Assembly: GCA_050943255.1 (NCBI GenBank)
Contig: JBMNOV010000002.1
Location: 26,055 to 90,054 of the forward strand
From: UBA4844 sp050943255
GTDB lineage: Bacteria; Bacillota; Syntrophomonadia; Syntrophomonadales; Syntrophomonadaceae
Length of the DNA: 64,000 nucleotides
Direction: 5' to 3'
The translations under genes and the position numbers were made by a program. Within the stretch, counting starts at the first letter, position 1; each line of letters starts with the position of its first letter. The notes beneath the pieces are model-generated. The model made no database searches, had not been told where the DNA came from, and worked only from the letters and a program-made list of their open reading frames with translations. Below are positions 63,114-64,000 of the stretch, piece after piece.

Positions 63114-63971
63114 TTGACCGCTGAACTAAAAAAAGACGAAATCAGTATCAAAGATGCTGCCACAATACTGGGAGTGCCACGCTCACGATTCTACCCTCGT
63201 AATCGCAAGAGTAATAGAACTCCTAAACCTAAGCAGAACTATGTACCTGAAAAAGAACTGTCCGCAGCAATCAAAATGGCTTGTAACCGTTATCCTCTTT
63301 ATGGCTATCGTCGTATTCGCGTTATACTCCGGCGCGAATTTAACATAAATGTCAGTCAGAAACGGGTTAACCGGATAATGAACAAAATGGGTCTGAGCCA
63401 ACAGCGGTTTAAAAACCGGCGTATAGTTCAAATGAAAGAGCGACCTGGTCAGCCTACTAAGCCCAATCAAATTTGGGAAATGGACATGACCAAGACCTAT
63501 CTTAATGGTTATGGCTGGCTCTATATTATGGCAATAATTGACCGTTACGATCGTTCTATCGTTGGCTATGAAATCAGCTCCCGATCCAGAGCCACCGAGT
63601 GGTTATCCGCCTTTGACAAAGCTGTCAAGAACCGTTTCCCTGAAGGGACTAGGGATCAAGGACTAATACTGCAAGTAGATAATGGCTGCCAGCCAACCAG
63701 CCGTAAATTTGTTAAAGAATTGTCCACCTGTGACGTAACTCTTTTGTATTCGGCCTATGCCACACCAGAGCACAATGCTCATATTGAACGCTTTTTCCGC
63801 ACTCTCAAGGAAGAATAACTCTACTACAACCTGTACGAGACGTACAGTGAAGCAACTACCTCTATAGAGGCTTACATAGATTTTTATAATAACAAACGTA
63901 TCCATTCAGCTCTTGGATATTTAACTCCGGCTGAATATTACCAGCAAAGTATTCTACAAAATGTCGCCTAA
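63114..63971 (+). pseudogene. IS3-family transposase OrfB with an in-frame stop codon
   Basis: The rve domain is complete: PNQIWEMDMTKTYL (first Asp), LQVDNGCQPTSRKF (second Asp), EHNAHIERFFRTLKEE (Glu). A TAA at 63816-63818, directly behind this, interrupts the frame, which continues with LYYNLYETYSEATTS and ends at TAA 63969-63971. A change of GAA to TAA would explain it. The OrfB normally starts by frameshift from orfA (SQVSQVDPEHY is readable ahead of 63114). Confidence 0.85.
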
Positions 63972-64000
63972 CTGTGTTGACAATATGGGGGGCAGTACAG

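Larger units (their letters stand above)
62727..64000 (+). mobile_element. IS3-family insertion sequence, nearly complete
   Basis: The right end near 63972-64000 (TGTGTTGACAATATGGGGGGCAGTACA) and the left end near 62727-62757 (TACTGATACCCACAG..GTGACAACAC) form imperfect inverted repeats. Between them lie orfA and orfB with a frameshift site. The edge of the window may cut the last base or the target duplication. Internal stop codon in orfB. Confidence 0.7.

Overview
The window looks like a chromosomal segment of a low-GC, endospore-forming Firmicute of the Clostridia type. It carries spo0A, spoIVB, spoIIAA-spoIIAB-sigF, dacF, spoIIM, spoVAC-AD-AE and an mciZ-like gene. spoVAC is present without spoVAA or spoVAB, which is usual in Clostridia. 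A relative of Syntrophomonas is my best guess from the gene mix, but this is inference and not shown by any marker gene. I saw no rRNA, tRNA or CRISPR array.

Positions 1-11,500 are accessory sequence with much decay. They hold a truncated EamA transporter, a Phd-Uma2 fusion gene with a repeated palindrome around its promoter, two IS3-family relics, a PadR regulator with a HAAS-FtsW-like membrane protein, a two-component system with an ABC transporter, a decapitated metallophosphoesterase, an AbiEii-type toxin-antitoxin pair, a frameshifted YjbQ relic and short dispersed repeats.

Positions 11,500-22,000 hold transport and regulation genes: a YedE-like sulfur/selenium permease with a TusA-like protein, a YbhGFSR-like drug exporter operon ending in its TetR gene, a GntR-ABC operon of the YtrA type, a secreted stalk-domain protein and an AraC-GyrI regulator.

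Positions 22,000-29,000 (minus strand) form a stressosome operon: an RsbR-like PAS-STAS protein, RsbS, RsbT, an RsbT-RsbX-like phosphatase fusion, a histidine kinase and a response regulator-GAF-PAS-kinase. No sigma-B gene accompanies it, so the output is probably the two-component pair. The last gene carries a one-base frameshift in its ATPase domain. A secreted stalk-domain plus GH18-like protein diverges from this operon.

Positions 30,500-62,100 (mostly minus strand) match the conserved sporulation neighbourhood known from Bacillus subtilis. Reading in the transcription direction from the high end: spoIVB, spo0A, steA, a steB/mctB-like gene, GT2, an MraY-like gene, an M20 peptidase, DUF3866, nudF (with mciZ opposite), an EndoQ-like gene, an unknown gene, spoIIM, a small membrane protein, xerD, deoB, pdp, an Fe-alcohol dehydrogenase, dacF, spoIIAA, spoIIAB, sigF, then spoVAC-AD-AE. 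Between sigF and spoVAC sits an island for GDP-L-fucose synthesis and transfer (gmd, fcl, a GT10 fucosyltransferase, two paralogous GT2 enzymes, a kinase-like protein) plus dodecin. Downstream of spoVAE lies a split acyl-CoA dehydratase activase system.

The right end holds an hsp20 gene and an almost complete IS3-family element whose transposase has an in-frame stop codon.
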